Below are positions 7,831 to 15,950 of a stretch of 39,064 bases of DNA, piece after piece (positions within the stretch are counted from its first letter, which is position 1; every line of letters begins with the position of its first letter). The notes beneath the pieces are model-generated. The model saw only the letters and a list, made by a program, of their open reading frames with translations, was not told the DNA's origin and ran no database searches. The stretch is taken from assembly GCA_023392035.1 (NCBI GenBank), contig JAEVZY010000365.1:1-39064 (forward strand). Reading direction: 5' to 3'. The position numbers were made by a program, and so were the translations under genes. This DNA is from Pseudomonadota bacterium (lineage in GTDB: Bacteria; Pseudomonadota; Gammaproteobacteria; Burkholderiales; Burkholderiaceae_D).

Positions 7831-9045
7831 ATGAAGCACGCTCTGGAAGGCGTCAGGGTTCTCGATCTTTCGCACGCGCTGGCCGGCCCCTTTTGTTCCA
7901 CCATGCTGGCCGACTTCGGCGCGCAAGTGATCAAGGTCGAGCCGCCCGGCGGAGAGATATCGCGCAACTGGGGCTCGCCCCTGCCCGGCGGCGCCGACAA
8001 TGATTATTTCAGTTCACTGCACCGGAACAAGCAAGGCATCGTGCTCGATCTCAAGCAGACGGCGGCGCGAGAATTGCTGCTGGAGATGGCGTCCAAGTGC
8101 GACGTCCTGCTGGAAAATTTTCGCGTCGGCGTGATGGACAAGCTGGGCCTGGGTTACGAGGCAATACGCCAGCGCAATCCGCAAATCGTCTACTGCAGCA
8201 TCTCCGGCTTCGGCCAGGACGGCCCTTATCGCGACCGCGCCGGAATGGACATGATTCTGCAAGCCGAAAGCGGCATGATCAGCGTCACCGGTGAACAGGG
8301 CGGGCGTGGGGTGCGTTGCGGCGTCTCGATTGCCGACATCACCGCCGGCAACAATGCGGCGCTGGCGATACTGATGGCCTTGCGGGTCAAGGAGCAATCC
8401 GGCCAGGGACAGTACCTGGACGTGTCGATGATGGAAGGACAGGTGTCGCTGCTGCGAACGCTTCTGTCCGAGTACCTCTACACCGGCCAGATGCCGGTCC
8501 CGATGGGCAATACCTACAAGCCCATCTTGCCTTACCAGGTGTTTCGCACCCGTACCCGCGATATCGCGCTGGCGGTCGGTACCGAAAAGCTGTGGCGCGA
8601 CTTCTGCGCTGCCATCGCCCGCCCCGAGCTGGCTGACGATGCGCGCTATGCCAGCAATGCGGCGCGCATGAAGAACCGGCAAAGCCTGGTCGACACCCTG
8701 CAGGAGGTACTGCAGACCAAATCCTATGAAGAATGGGAAGCCATCTTCGTGCCGCAGGGCATACCGGCCGGCGCCATCAACAATATGGAAGAACTGGTGG
8801 CCCACCCGCAGCTGGCGGCGCGCAAGACGATAGTCGATGTGCCGCATCCGCGCGCCGGCACGGTACGCATGGTGGGCGTGCCGTTTCGCATGTCGGCCAC
8901 CCCCGGCGAAATCCGCCATGCGGCGCCCATGCTGGGTGAGCACAGCCGTCAAGTGCTGGCCGACATGTTGGGTATCGATGAGCAGCGCTTCGAGGCGCTG
9001 GCCGAGGCCGGCGTGTTCGGCCCGAACAAGTCCGCCGCCATCTGA
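7831..9045 (+). CDS. Family III (CaiB/BaiF) CoA-transferase, unit B
   Basis: A 404-aa class III CoA-transferase, which moves CoA between two carboxylic acids through an aspartyl-CoA anhydride intermediate. Seen: the N-terminal family signature LEGVRVLDLSHALAGPF, then ADFGAQVIKVEPP, DLKQ, and the candidate nucleophile Asp in DRAGMDMILQAESG (about residue 143). Length is typical. The ATG at 7831 is preceded by AAGGAA and starts 46 nt after the thioesterase stop; the pair forms unit B. It is one of three divergent members of this family in the island, each in a different transcription unit. Donor and acceptor acids are not predictable from sequence. Confidence 0.92.
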   Translation: MKHALEGVRVLDLSHALAGPFCSTMLADFGAQVIKVEPPGGEISRNWGSPLPGGADNDYFSSLHRNKQGIVLDLKQTAARELLLEMASKCDVLLENFRVGVMDKLGLGYEAIRQRNPQIVYCSISGFGQDGPYRDRAGMDMILQAESGMISVTGEQGGRGVRCGVSIADITAGNNAALAILMALRVKEQSGQGQYLDVSMMEGQVSLLRTLLSEYLYTGQMPVPMGNTYKPILPYQVFRTRTRDIALAVGTEKLWRDFCAAIARPELADDARYASNAARMKNRQSLVDTLQEVLQTKSYEEWEAIFVPQGIPAGAINNMEELVAHPQLAARKTIVDVPHPRAGTVRMVGVPFRMSATPGEIRHAAPMLGEHSRQVLADMLGIDEQRFEALAEAGVFGPNKSAAI

Positions 9046-9060
9046 ACGCGCCCGCGTCGC

Positions 9061-9131
9061 TGTCTGCGATGCGGGCAAAGCCCATGCATTTTGTGTGCGC
9101 GATAGACATCCCGCTGCCGGCTTCTGTCTGC
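9061..9131 (+). promoter_or_regulatory. Two TGTCTGC elements upstream of P3
   Basis: Exact TGTCTGC copies stand at 9061-9067 and 9125-9131, about 95 and 30 bp upstream of promoter P3, on the same strand. A further half-site-like TAGACA is at 9103-9108. Paired copies at enhancer distance fit a cooperative binding site for the sigma-54 activator, which is inferred. Confidence 0.45.
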
Positions 9132-9159
9132 AGCTGAACGAAAAGCGGCGCAAAACGCA

Positions 9160-9175
9160 TGGCACATCGCTTGCT
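9160..9175 (+). promoter_or_regulatory. Sigma-54 promoter P3 for unit C
   Basis: TGGCAC-ATCGC-TTGCT matches the RpoN consensus with the required 10 bp between GG and GC. Expected start near 9186, about 50 nt before the crotonase ATG at 9237. It would transcribe the six-gene unit C up to the terminator at 14341-14375. Confidence 0.9.
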
Positions 9176-9236
9176 CTTTACTGCGATCACAACAGCAGGC
9201 AGCGATGCCTCAACCCCACCCGTAGAAGGAGCAAGC

Positions 9237-10055
9237 ATGAGCGAAGCATTAGTCACGACCCGGCGCCATGGACCGGTGCTGGAGATCCGGCTGTCCAGTC
9301 CGAAGTCACGCAACTCACTCACCGAGCCGCTGCGTGAAGCGCTGGGCGATGCCGTCAAGGATGCCTCGCTGGACCGTAGCGTGCGGGTGGTCTTGCTGAC
9401 TGCGGAGGGCCAGTCCTTCTGCGCCGGCGGCGATCTGTTCGCGCTGCAAAAAGCTTGCGACCCCTGGCCTGTGCATCGGCGCTTCCGCAAGCTGGATCAC
9501 TGGCTATCGCCCCTGATCACGCTGGACCGTCCGGTGGTGGTGGCCGTCAACGGCCATGCCGTGGGCGGCGGCATGGGCCTGGCGCTGACCGGCGATGTGC
9601 TGATCGCCGGTGAGAGCGCCAAGTTCATGGCCGGGTTTTTCCGGCTGGGAGCGATTCCAGACATCGCCACCATGTACACCTTGCCGCGCCTGGTCGGCAT
9701 GGCGCAGGCCAAGCGCATTCTGTTCAACAACCTGAGCCTGTCGGCACAGGAGGCGGCCGCGATCGGACTGGTGTCACGCGTGGTGCCGGATGAGGAATTG
9801 CACCAGTCCGGCCTGGCCGAGGCGCAACGCCTGGCCGCCGGACCGGCGGAAGTGATGGGCCTGGCCAAGATCATGATGGCGCGCAGCTTCGAATCTTCGC
9901 TGGGCGAGATGCTGGCCTTCGAAGGCTTCGGCCAGGCGCTGGCCATGTCCAATCCGGAATTCCGCGAAGGACTGAACGCGGCGGTGGAAAAGCGACCGGC
10001 CGACTTCATGGCCGCCTGCGAACGCGAGATCGCGCAGCAGAGGGAGGCGCAATGA
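9237..10055 (+). CDS. Crotonase-family enzyme, PaaG-like isomerase/hydratase, unit C
   Basis: A 272-aa crotonase-fold protein. Oxyanion-hole segments CAGGDL (62-67) and GGGMGL (110-115) are present, but the two hydratase glutamates are replaced by G114 and F134. Instead there is an Asp at 142 in the segment LGAIPDIATMYTLPRLVG, the position used as base by PaaG-type isomerases. Double-bond isomerisation or another proton shift on an acyl-CoA is therefore more likely than simple hydration. The start at 9237 (MSEALVTTRR) has AGAAGGAGC upstream; longer versions would include promoter P3. The stop overlaps the next ATG by four bases (ATGA). It leads unit C. Fold is certain, reaction is not. Confidence 0.88.
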   Translation: MSEALVTTRRHGPVLEIRLSSPKSRNSLTEPLREALGDAVKDASLDRSVRVVLLTAEGQSFCAGGDLFALQKACDPWPVHRRFRKLDHWLSPLITLDRPVVVAVNGHAVGGGMGLALTGDVLIAGESAKFMAGFFRLGAIPDIATMYTLPRLVGMAQAKRILFNNLSLSAQEAAAIGLVSRVVPDEELHQSGLAEAQRLAAGPAEVMGLAKIMMARSFESSLGEMLAFEGFGQALAMSNPEFREGLNAAVEKRPADFMAACEREIAQQREAQ

Positions 10056-10474
10056 GTGGCTTGTTGCCGGCGCCGGTCATCAATCCCGATTCCAGCGCCT
10101 ACTGGAACGCGGCCCAGGAAGAGCGCCTGGTGATCCGCAAATGCTCGGCCTGCGGCGAGCTGCATTTCATGCCGCGCTTCTTGTGCCCTGCGTGCTGGTC
10201 CACCGAGCTGGAATGGGTGCAAGCCTCGGGCCGTGGAACGGTGCACAGCTATTCCGTCGTGCGGCGCGCCTCCGCGCCCGAATTCGCCGACCGTGTGCCC
10301 TATGTCATCGCGCTGATCGACCTGGAAGAAGGCCCGCGCATGATGGCCAACATTCTCGGCGAAGACGCCTTGCAGGTGCGGGTCGGCGACGCGGTGGATG
10401 TCTGTTTTGAAGAGCGCGAAGGCGGCAAGAAGGTCCCTCAATTTCGCCGTGCTGCGCAAGGAGGCTTGAAATGA
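10052..10474 (+). CDS. DUF35 / Zn-ribbon OB-fold acyl-CoA-binding partner protein
   Basis: A 140-aa DUF35 family protein: an N-terminal rubredoxin-like zinc ribbon with two CxxC pairs (CSAC at about 31-34 and CPAC at about 46-49, in RKCSACGE and FLCPACWS), then an OB-fold with GRGTVHSYSVVRR and PYVIALIDLEEGPRMMANI. It starts on an ATGA overlap with the crotonase and ends on an ATGA overlap with the thiolase-like gene, so the latter two are probably made in equal amounts and bind each other. DUF35 proteins are known as obligate partners of thiolase-like enzymes, including the Ltp2-ChsH2 steroid side-chain aldolase and archaeal HMG-CoA complexes. Its likely role is structural and CoA-binding, not catalytic alone. 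Confidence 0.9.
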   Translation: MSGLLPAPVINPDSSAYWNAAQEERLVIRKCSACGELHFMPRFLCPACWSTELEWVQASGRGTVHSYSVVRRASAPEFADRVPYVIALIDLEEGPRMMANILGEDALQVRVGDAVDVCFEEREGGKKVPQFRRAAQGGLK

Positions 10475-11655
10475 GCGCCGCTGCAGCCAACAGCCTGAAG
10501 AACAAGGTCGCCATTGTCGGCGTGGGCGAATCCGACATTGGCCGCGTGCCAGGCATGAGCGGCCTGGGCCTGAACGCGCAAGCCGCGCGCCGTGCGCTGG
10601 ATGATGCCGGCCTCAAGGTTTCCGACATCGACGGCGTGCTGACCGCCTATTCCTTCACCGAGCCCTATTTCATGCTGGGCAGCGTGATCTGCGAATACCT
10701 GGGCCTGAAGCCGCGCTACAACGCCTCAATGGTGGTCGGCGGTTGCAGCCCGGCGGTGATGCTCAAGCATGCGGCCGAGGCGATTGCCGCCGGCCAATGC
10801 CACACGGTGCTGATTTGCGCCGGCGAAAACCGCGCCACCGGCCAGAGCCGCGATGAAGCGGTTAACACGCTGCTGGCAGTGGGCCATCCGTATTTCGAGC
10901 GTCCTTATGGCGGCTCGATTCCCGGCTTCTACGCCATGATCGCGCGCCGTCACATGCAGGAGTACGGCACCACCGAGGAACACCTGGCGCAGATCGCGGT
11001 GACTACGCGCGAGCATGCCTTGCTGCATCCGAATGCGCACATGAAGAAGCCGATCACGCTGAACGACGTGATGAACTCCAAGCCGATCGCCGATCCGCTG
11101 AAGATGCTGGATTGCTGCCTGTTGTCTGACGCCGGCGGCGCTTTCATCGTCACTTCCGCCGAGCGCGCCGCCGATTTGAACTGCAAACCCGTATGGCTGG
11201 CCGGCATTGGCGAAATGCACACCCACGAACACCTGATGTGCGCGCCGAGCCTGACCGAATTCGGCACGCGCGAATCGGGCAAAGCCGCCTACCGCATGGC
11301 GGGAATCGGTCCGGGCGACATCGATCTGGCGCAACTGTACGACTGCTTCTCCATCGTCCCCCTGATCGAGCTGGAGGAACTGGGCTTCGTGAACAAAGGC
11401 GAAGGCGGCGCTTACTGGGCCGAAGGCCATGCGCGCATCGGCGGCAGGATGCCGGTCAATACCCATGGCGGCATGTTGTCGCATGCGCACGCGGGCGCGG
11501 CCGGCGGCTTGCTGGGCATCGTCGAAAGCGTGCGCCAGTTGCGTGGCGGCCTCGGCGAGCGCCAGGTGAAGGACGCCGAAGTGGCGCTGGTGCACAACGA
11601 GGGCGGAATCTTGTCTTCGCACTGCACCCTGATTCTGACCAAAGACAGGCAATAA
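10471..11655 (+). CDS. Thiolase-superfamily (SCP-x/Ltp2-like) acyltransferase or aldolase
   Basis: A 394-aa thiolase-fold protein of the non-decarboxylating SCP-x/lipid-transfer type. Seen: N-terminal KNKVAIVGVGESDIGR, Cys92 in VVGGCSPAV at the place of the thiolase nucleophile, Y290-D291 in LYDCFSIVPLIELEELGF, and NTHGGMLSHAHAGAAGG (330-344) where ordinary thiolases have a GHPxGATG block. Having Cys92 argues for real thiolysis; the altered HAHAG loop and the overlapping DUF35 gene resemble Ltp2-type aldolases, in which the thiolase active site is repurposed. It would cut the acyl chain or ring-opened product to release a short acyl-CoA. It starts on an ATGA overlap with the DUF35 gene. Superfamily is certain, reaction open. 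Confidence 0.85.
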   Translation: MSAAAANSLKNKVAIVGVGESDIGRVPGMSGLGLNAQAARRALDDAGLKVSDIDGVLTAYSFTEPYFMLGSVICEYLGLKPRYNASMVVGGCSPAVMLKHAAEAIAAGQCHTVLICAGENRATGQSRDEAVNTLLAVGHPYFERPYGGSIPGFYAMIARRHMQEYGTTEEHLAQIAVTTREHALLHPNAHMKKPITLNDVMNSKPIADPLKMLDCCLLSDAGGAFIVTSAERAADLNCKPVWLAGIGEMHTHEHLMCAPSLTEFGTRESGKAAYRMAGIGPGDIDLAQLYDCFSIVPLIELEELGFVNKGEGGAYWAEGHARIGGRMPVNTHGGMLSHAHAGAAGGLLGIVESVRQLRGGLGERQVKDAEVALVHNEGGILSSHCTLILTKDRQ

Positions 11656-11673
11656 CAACCGGGAGAACACCAC

Positions 11674-12138
11674 ATGAACAAAGTTGCTGCGCGCGGCAAA
11701 TATTTCGAGGACTTCGAAATCGGCGCTGAATACATCTCGCCGGCCCGCACCATCACCCAGACCGACATCATCAATTTCGCCTGCCTGTCGGGCGACTTCA
11801 ACGAAGTCCACACCAACTTCGAGTATTGCAGGACCACGAATTTCGGCGAACCGATCGCCCATGGCCCGCTGGTGTATGCGGTGGCGGCCGGCCTGCAATA
11901 TGCCAGCGGCTTGAACGACGGCACCCTGTTGGCCCTGCTGCAGAACGACAACTGGCGAATGCTCAATCCGGTCATGCATGGCGACACCATACGCATGGTG
12001 TCCAAGGTGGTCGCCAAGAAGGAAACCAGCAAGCCCGACCGCGGCGTGGTGACGCTGCAGCGGCAAATCGTCAAGCAGGACGGATCGCTGGCGCAGGAAA
12101 TGACCACCACCTTCCTGTACCGCCGTCGCCCAGCCTGA
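11674..12138 (+). CDS. MaoC-like (R)-specific enoyl-CoA hydratase
   Basis: A 154-aa single hotdog protein of the MaoC/hydratase-2 type. Seen: YFEDFEIGAEYISPARTITQTDIINFA at the N-terminus and the catalytic hydratase-2 block GDFNEVHTNFEYC, with Asp and His separated as in D-x4-H, followed by GEPIAHGPLVYAVAAGL. The length equals one hotdog domain, so it should act as a dimer or with a partner. It follows the thiolase-like gene by 18 nt and has a GGGAG site before the ATG. Together with the DUF35 and thiolase-like proteins it recalls the ChsH1/ChsH2/Ltp2 trio of steroid side-chain degradation. Hydration of an unsaturated acyl-CoA is likely. Confidence 0.88.
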   Translation: MNKVAARGKYFEDFEIGAEYISPARTITQTDIINFACLSGDFNEVHTNFEYCRTTNFGEPIAHGPLVYAVAAGLQYASGLNDGTLLALLQNDNWRMLNPVMHGDTIRMVSKVVAKKETSKPDRGVVTLQRQIVKQDGSLAQEMTTTFLYRRRPA

Positions 12139-12154
12139 AAAGCGGGCCAACGAC

Positions 12155-13303
12155 ATGAACAATTCCGAATTCGGGCTGACCCCGGAGCAGACGATGATCC
12201 GTCGCACCGTGCTTCCCATGCTGGCGGAGGTTTTGCCGCGTGAAAAAATCCGGCAGCTCGACGAAGGCTATGAATTTCCGCATCAGGCCTACCAGGCGCT
12301 GGCCCAGGGAGGATGGATGGGGCTGCCGCATGAGGCAGCTTATGGCGGCGCGGATGGCTCTTACAAAGACCTGGCCGTATTTGTGGAGACGGTGGCGTAC
12401 CACAACGCGCAACTGGCATCGGCCTGGCTCACCAGCGTGATTTACGGCGGCATGCAGGTGCGGCACGGCGGCAGCGCCGCCTTGAAGCAGGAGATCCTGC
12501 CGGGGGTGATAGGCGGCGACATTCGCCTTGCCCTGTGCATCACCGAACCCGAGACAGGCTCCGACGTCGCATCGATCCGCACCCCTGCCCGGCAGGAGGG
12601 CGACGACTACGTCATCACCGGGCAAAAGGTTTATATCACTTGCGCTCATGTTGCCGACCACCTCGTTGTAGCGACCAAGACTGACAAGCAGGCTGGACAT
12701 CGCGGTATTACGCTGTTTCTGGTGGATGCGAAGTCGCCAGGGGTCAGCATCCGCCCCTTGAAGGGGCTAGGGCGCCGGATGATTCACACCAACGAGGTGT
12801 ACTTCGACGAGGTGCGAGTACCTGCCAGCCGCATGCTGGGCGAAAAGAACGGCGGCTGGAAAGCCCTGATGCGTGGTCTGAACCTCGAACGCTTGTGCCT
12901 GGCCGCCGCGGCGGCGGGCAATATGGCCCGCATCATCGACTATGCGGCCGACTACGCGCGTGAGCGCAAGCAGTTCGGCGCGCCCATCACCACTTATCAG
13001 GCGATCGCCCACAAATTCGCCGAGATGAAAATCATGGCCGAGAGTTCAAGAGCCATGGTCTACCGGGTGGCAGACATGCTGGATGCCGGTGAGAACCCAA
13101 CCATGGAAACGGCAATCACCAAAGTCATGGCCACTGAAAACAACGTCAGATGTGCCGATACGGGTGTCCAGATCATGGGCGGCGCCGGCTATATGAACGA
13201 GCACGAGATGCAGATGTATCTGCGCGATTCGAGGGTGGGGCCGATTGGCGGCGGCACCAGCGAAATCATGCGCAGTGTGATTGCCAAACAGATGGGATTG
13301 TAA
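12155..13303 (+). CDS. Acyl-CoA dehydrogenase, unit C (isovaleryl/LCAD-like base position)
   Basis: A 382-aa FAD-dependent acyl-CoA dehydrogenase. Seen: middle-domain ALCITEPETGSDVAS (126-140), VYITCAHVADHLVV, and the C-terminal domain with YARERKQFGAPITTYQ, QIMGGAGYMNEHEMQMYLRDSR and GGGTSEIMRSVIAKQ. The Glu used as base by MCAD in the YEGT motif is Gly here (IGGGTSEI), while E245 in NLERLCLA sits where isovaleryl- and long-chain acyl-CoA dehydrogenases carry their base. A branched or bulky acyl-CoA is therefore plausible. The gene follows the MaoC gene by 16 nt and precedes the Bug receptor by 35 nt. It is clearly different from the MCAD-like enzyme at the left edge. Confidence 0.92.
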   Translation: MNNSEFGLTPEQTMIRRTVLPMLAEVLPREKIRQLDEGYEFPHQAYQALAQGGWMGLPHEAAYGGADGSYKDLAVFVETVAYHNAQLASAWLTSVIYGGMQVRHGGSAALKQEILPGVIGGDIRLALCITEPETGSDVASIRTPARQEGDDYVITGQKVYITCAHVADHLVVATKTDKQAGHRGITLFLVDAKSPGVSIRPLKGLGRRMIHTNEVYFDEVRVPASRMLGEKNGGWKALMRGLNLERLCLAAAAAGNMARIIDYAADYARERKQFGAPITTYQAIAHKFAEMKIMAESSRAMVYRVADMLDAGENPTMETAITKVMATENNVRCADTGVQIMGGAGYMNEHEMQMYLRDSRVGPIGGGTSEIMRSVIAKQMGL

Positions 13304-13338
13304 GAGCCCAGTGATCTTGTGAAAACGGAGGAGACCAA

Positions 13339-14322
13339 ATGAACAGACGTAACTTGATCCTGGGCGCGGGCGCCGCGCTGGGATTTTTGCTGGTCCAGGC
13401 GCAGAGCAGTTGGGCACAGTCGCACTATCCTTCAAGGCCGATCCGCCTGGTGGTGCCTTTTGCCGCCGGCGGGCCGACCGATGTCCTGTCGCGCGCTTTC
13501 GCCAAGGGCTTGTCCGAGGAATTGAAGCAAAGCGTGGTAGTGGAGAACAAGGGCGGCGCCGGCGGCAATATCGGTGTCGACATCGTGGCCAAGTCGCCGG
13601 CCGACGGCTATACCATCGGCTTCGCCACCAATGGACCGCTGGCCGTCAATGTCCACCTGTTTGGCAAGCTGCCCTATGACCCGATCAAGGATCTGACGCC
13701 CATCACGCGCTTTGCCTTCGTCCCGAACGTGCTGGTGGTGCATCCCAGCCTGGGGGTGAAAGACTTCGACGAATTGATGCGCCTGCTGCGCGCCAATCCC
13801 GGCAAGTATGTGTTCGCCTCGGGCGGAAACGGAACCACCCAGCACCTGAGCATAGAAATGTTGAAGACCATGGGCAAGGTCCAGGTCGGCCACGCGCCTT
13901 ACAAGGGCGAAGGCCCGGCCATGACCGATGTGGTGGGCGGCCAGGTTCCCGCCTTGTTCTCCAGTGTGGCGGCCGGCCTGCCGTATGCCAGAAGCGGACG
14001 CGTGATCGCGCTGGCCGTCACCTCCAGCCAGCGGGTCAGTTCACTGCCCGATGTGCCGACCGTGGCCGAGAAGGGCTTGCCCGGCTTTGATGCCACGGCT
14101 TGGTACGGCGTGGTCGCTCCGGCCGGACTGCCGGCCGATATTCTGCAGAAGCTCAATGCGGCCTCGGTGAAGGTGATCAATTCGCCGGCAATCCAGGAGC
14201 GCCTGCTTTCCAGCGGCAGCACGCCGGCGCCAACCACCCCGGCGGAGTTCGGCGCTTTCATCAAGTCCGAGACCGCGCGCTGGAAGCCGATCATCGAGGC
14301 GGCCGGCGCCAAGGTTGACTGA
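13339..14322 (+). CDS. Bug-family periplasmic substrate receptor (TTT type), unit C
   Basis: A 327-aa tripartite-tricarboxylate-transporter solute receptor (Bug/TctC family). Seen: an export signal over about residues 1-28 ending SSWAQS, containing an Arg-Arg pair (NRRNLILGAG) that hints at Tat export, then the family core YPSRPIRLVVPFAAGGPTDVLSRAFA, VVENKGGAGGNIG, and ADGYTIGFAT. The ATG has a strong GGAGGAG site. It is last in unit C, before a strong terminator. No TctA or TctB membrane genes are in the window, so it must work with a permease encoded elsewhere, or act as a sensor. The ligand is probably the carboxylate degraded by the cluster. Confidence 0.93.
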   Translation: MNRRNLILGAGAALGFLLVQAQSSWAQSHYPSRPIRLVVPFAAGGPTDVLSRAFAKGLSEELKQSVVVENKGGAGGNIGVDIVAKSPADGYTIGFATNGPLAVNVHLFGKLPYDPIKDLTPITRFAFVPNVLVVHPSLGVKDFDELMRLLRANPGKYVFASGGNGTTQHLSIEMLKTMGKVQVGHAPYKGEGPAMTDVVGGQVPALFSSVAAGLPYARSGRVIALAVTSSQRVSSLPDVPTVAEKGLPGFDATAWYGVVAPAGLPADILQKLNAASVKVINSPAIQERLLSSGSTPAPTTPAEFGAFIKSETARWKPIIEAAGAKVD

Positions 14323-14340
14323 GCCGGTTGGCTCGCCAAT

Positions 14341-14375
14341 AAAAAACGGGCAGCCGCGGCTGCCCGTTTTTTTTT
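14341..14375. terminator. Bidirectional intrinsic terminator between units C and D
   Basis: A perfect GC-rich hairpin (10-11 bp stem, ACGGGCAGCC paired with GGCTGCCCGT) lies between a run of six A and a run of nine T. It can therefore stop transcription from unit C on the plus strand and, with the A-run read as U, from the convergent CoA-transferase unit D. Confidence 0.93.
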
Positions 14376-14429
14376 CCTGGGAAGAGCAGGGCGCAATGGC
14401 GAAGCGAACTTCGCCGATTGCGTCCACGT

Positions 14430-15656
14430 TCAGGAAACGATACCCCCGGCCCGCAAGCCCGCAATCCGTTGCGTGTCATAGCCCAGCTCGCGCAACACCT
14501 CCTCCGTGTGTTGGCCGATTTCCGGAGCGCGCCGCACCGGCACTTTGGGGGCCTCGGCAATCGCGAACGGGGTGCTGATGGTGTAGCGGGCGCCGGCGCC
14601 TTCGGGCATGGCAGCCAGCACGCCGCCATCGAGCATCTGCTGGTCGTCATTGATATCCTGGGAGCGGGCCACCAGCGCCACCGCAATGCCGGCCTCGGCC
14701 AACAGCTCGCGCCAGACACGCGCATCGCGCTGCAGGAAAGCCTGGTCCAGCGCGGCCACCAGCGCCTTGTGATTTTCCGCCCGGCTTTCGCGGGAGGCGA
14801 AGCGGGCCTCGTCTATCCATTCCGGGTGTCCCAGTATGGTGGCGAACTGCGGCCAGCAGCGTTGTTCCAGCACCGGGCTTACGCTCATGCTGAGCATCAG
14901 CCAGCGGCCGTCGCCGCATTGGTAGTGGTTGGACAGCGGCATTTTGACTTCGCTGCGCGGCGGGCGGCGGCTGAATTGCGCGCCGGCCAGGGCGGCTTGC
15001 AGCAGGCAACCATTGGCCCAGGCGCCATTGGCAATCAGCGAAGACGAAACATAGGAACCTTCACCGGTCACGGCGCGGCGATACAGCGCGGTGGCGATCG
15101 AGGCATACAGCGCCAGCGCCGACTGGTGGTCGCCCATTGCCGGCGAAGAGCGGCTGGGTGTGGTGTCGCTGTCGGAGCGTACCTGGTCCATCAAGCCCGA
15201 GCGCGCCCACCAGGCGGTGGAATCGAAACCGGCCAGATTGGCTTCCTTGCCGCGCTCGCCATAGGCGGTGAAGGAGGCGTAGACCAGTCGCGCATTGAGC
15301 GCCTTCAGGCTGGGGTAATCCAGCCCCAGCTTGCTGCGATTGCCCAAGGGCGTATTGGTGATGACCACATCTGCTCCCCGTACCAGGTCGTGCAGGATCG
15401 CGCGCGCTTCCGGGTGGGTCAGGTTCAAGGCCAGGCTGCGCTTGTTGCGGCTGTCGAGGTCCCAGCAATAGTTCTGATCGCTGCGCGGATATCCGGGCTG
15501 AGTGGAAAGGCTGCGATAGGGGTCGCCCGTCGGCGGTTCGATCTTGATCACATCCGCGCCGAAGTCGGACAGGATGGTGGCTGCCGCCGGAGCCGCTACA
15601 AAATTGCCGACGTCAATGACGCGCAAACCCTTGAAGAGTGCTTCCGATCCACTCAT
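14430..15656 (-). CDS. Family III (CaiB/BaiF) CoA-transferase, unit D
   Basis: A 408-aa class III CoA-transferase. Seen: FKGLRVIDVGNFVAAPAAATILSDFGADVIKIEPP at the N-terminus, NKRSLALNLTHPEAR, and the candidate nucleophile in LAGFDSTAWWARSGLM, a version of the active-site segment (FDxTAxWARSG) also found in hydroxyacyl-CoA transferases such as those of the FldA/HadA group. The ATG at 15656 is preceded by an AGGAG site; the frame is open further upstream but that would cross promoter P4. It forms a single-gene unit. It differs in active-site flank from the other two CoA-transferases here, so they are unlikely to be simple duplicates. Confidence 0.92.
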   Translation of the reverse strand: MSGSEALFKGLRVIDVGNFVAAPAAATILSDFGADVIKIEPPTGDPYRSLSTQPGYPRSDQNYCWDLDSRNKRSLALNLTHPEARAILHDLVRGADVVITNTPLGNRSKLGLDYPSLKALNARLVYASFTAYGERGKEANLAGFDSTAWWARSGLMDQVRSDSDTTPSRSSPAMGDHQSALALYASIATALYRRAVTGEGSYVSSSLIANGAWANGCLLQAALAGAQFSRRPPRSEVKMPLSNHYQCGDGRWLMLSMSVSPVLEQRCWPQFATILGHPEWIDEARFASRESRAENHKALVAALDQAFLQRDARVWRELLAEAGIAVALVARSQDINDDQQMLDGGVLAAMPEGAGARYTISTPFAIAEAPKVPVRRAPEIGQHTEEVLRELGYDTQRIAGLRAGGIVS

Positions 15657-15721
15657 GTTGTTTCTTTCTCCTGATCGCCAAACGATGGATACGGCTTGAT
15701 GCCGCGCTGTCCGGCTCAACT

Positions 15722-15737
15722 GGCAAAGAGCATGCCA
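15722..15737 (-). promoter_or_regulatory. Sigma-54 promoter P4 for unit D
   Basis: On the minus strand the sequence reads TGGCAT-GCTCT-TTGCC, with GG and GC 10 bp apart. The start is expected near 15711, about 55 nt before the CoA-transferase ATG. Only the last base departs from the usual TTGCW. Confidence 0.85.
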
Positions 15738-15874
15738 GGCGTCGGGCGACTCAATGCGCCTCGTGTGCACGGCTTTTGTCTCACCGGCCGTCGCGAAGGC
15801 AGGCAGGTGTATGCGGCACGCACAAGCCTTGTTCCCGGCGAACACAGCGGGGCCGACGCCAGGCCCGGCACGCG

Positions 15875-15890
15875 TGGCATGCGGCTTGCT
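15875..15890 (+). promoter_or_regulatory. Sigma-54 promoter P5 for unit E
   Basis: TGGCAT-GCGGC-TTGCT has correct -24/-12 spacing. The start is expected near 15901, 50 nt before the crotonase ATG at 15951. It is divergent from P4, with about 137 bp between the two elements. Confidence 0.88.
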
Positions 15891-15900
15891 CAATCGCTGC

Positions 15901-15919
15901 CGCAGATACAGTGTCTGCG
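15901..15919. repeat. 19-bp near-perfect palindrome at the P5 start site
   Basis: CGCAGATAC-A-GTGTCTGCG has 9-bp arms with a single mismatch, and it contains one exact TGTCTGC (15912-15918). It falls at about +1 to +19 of P5 and about 165 bp upstream of P4. It could be the best full operator of the activator, serving P4 as an enhancer and P5 as a downstream site; this is inference. Confidence 0.55.
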
Positions 15920-15950
15920 CGTGCAACGCTAATCACTTGAAAGGACAGGT

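Noticed and set aside
10726..12219. A 497-aa minus-strand open frame opposite the thiolase-like and MaoC genes
   Set aside because: Antisense shadow of two conserved genes.
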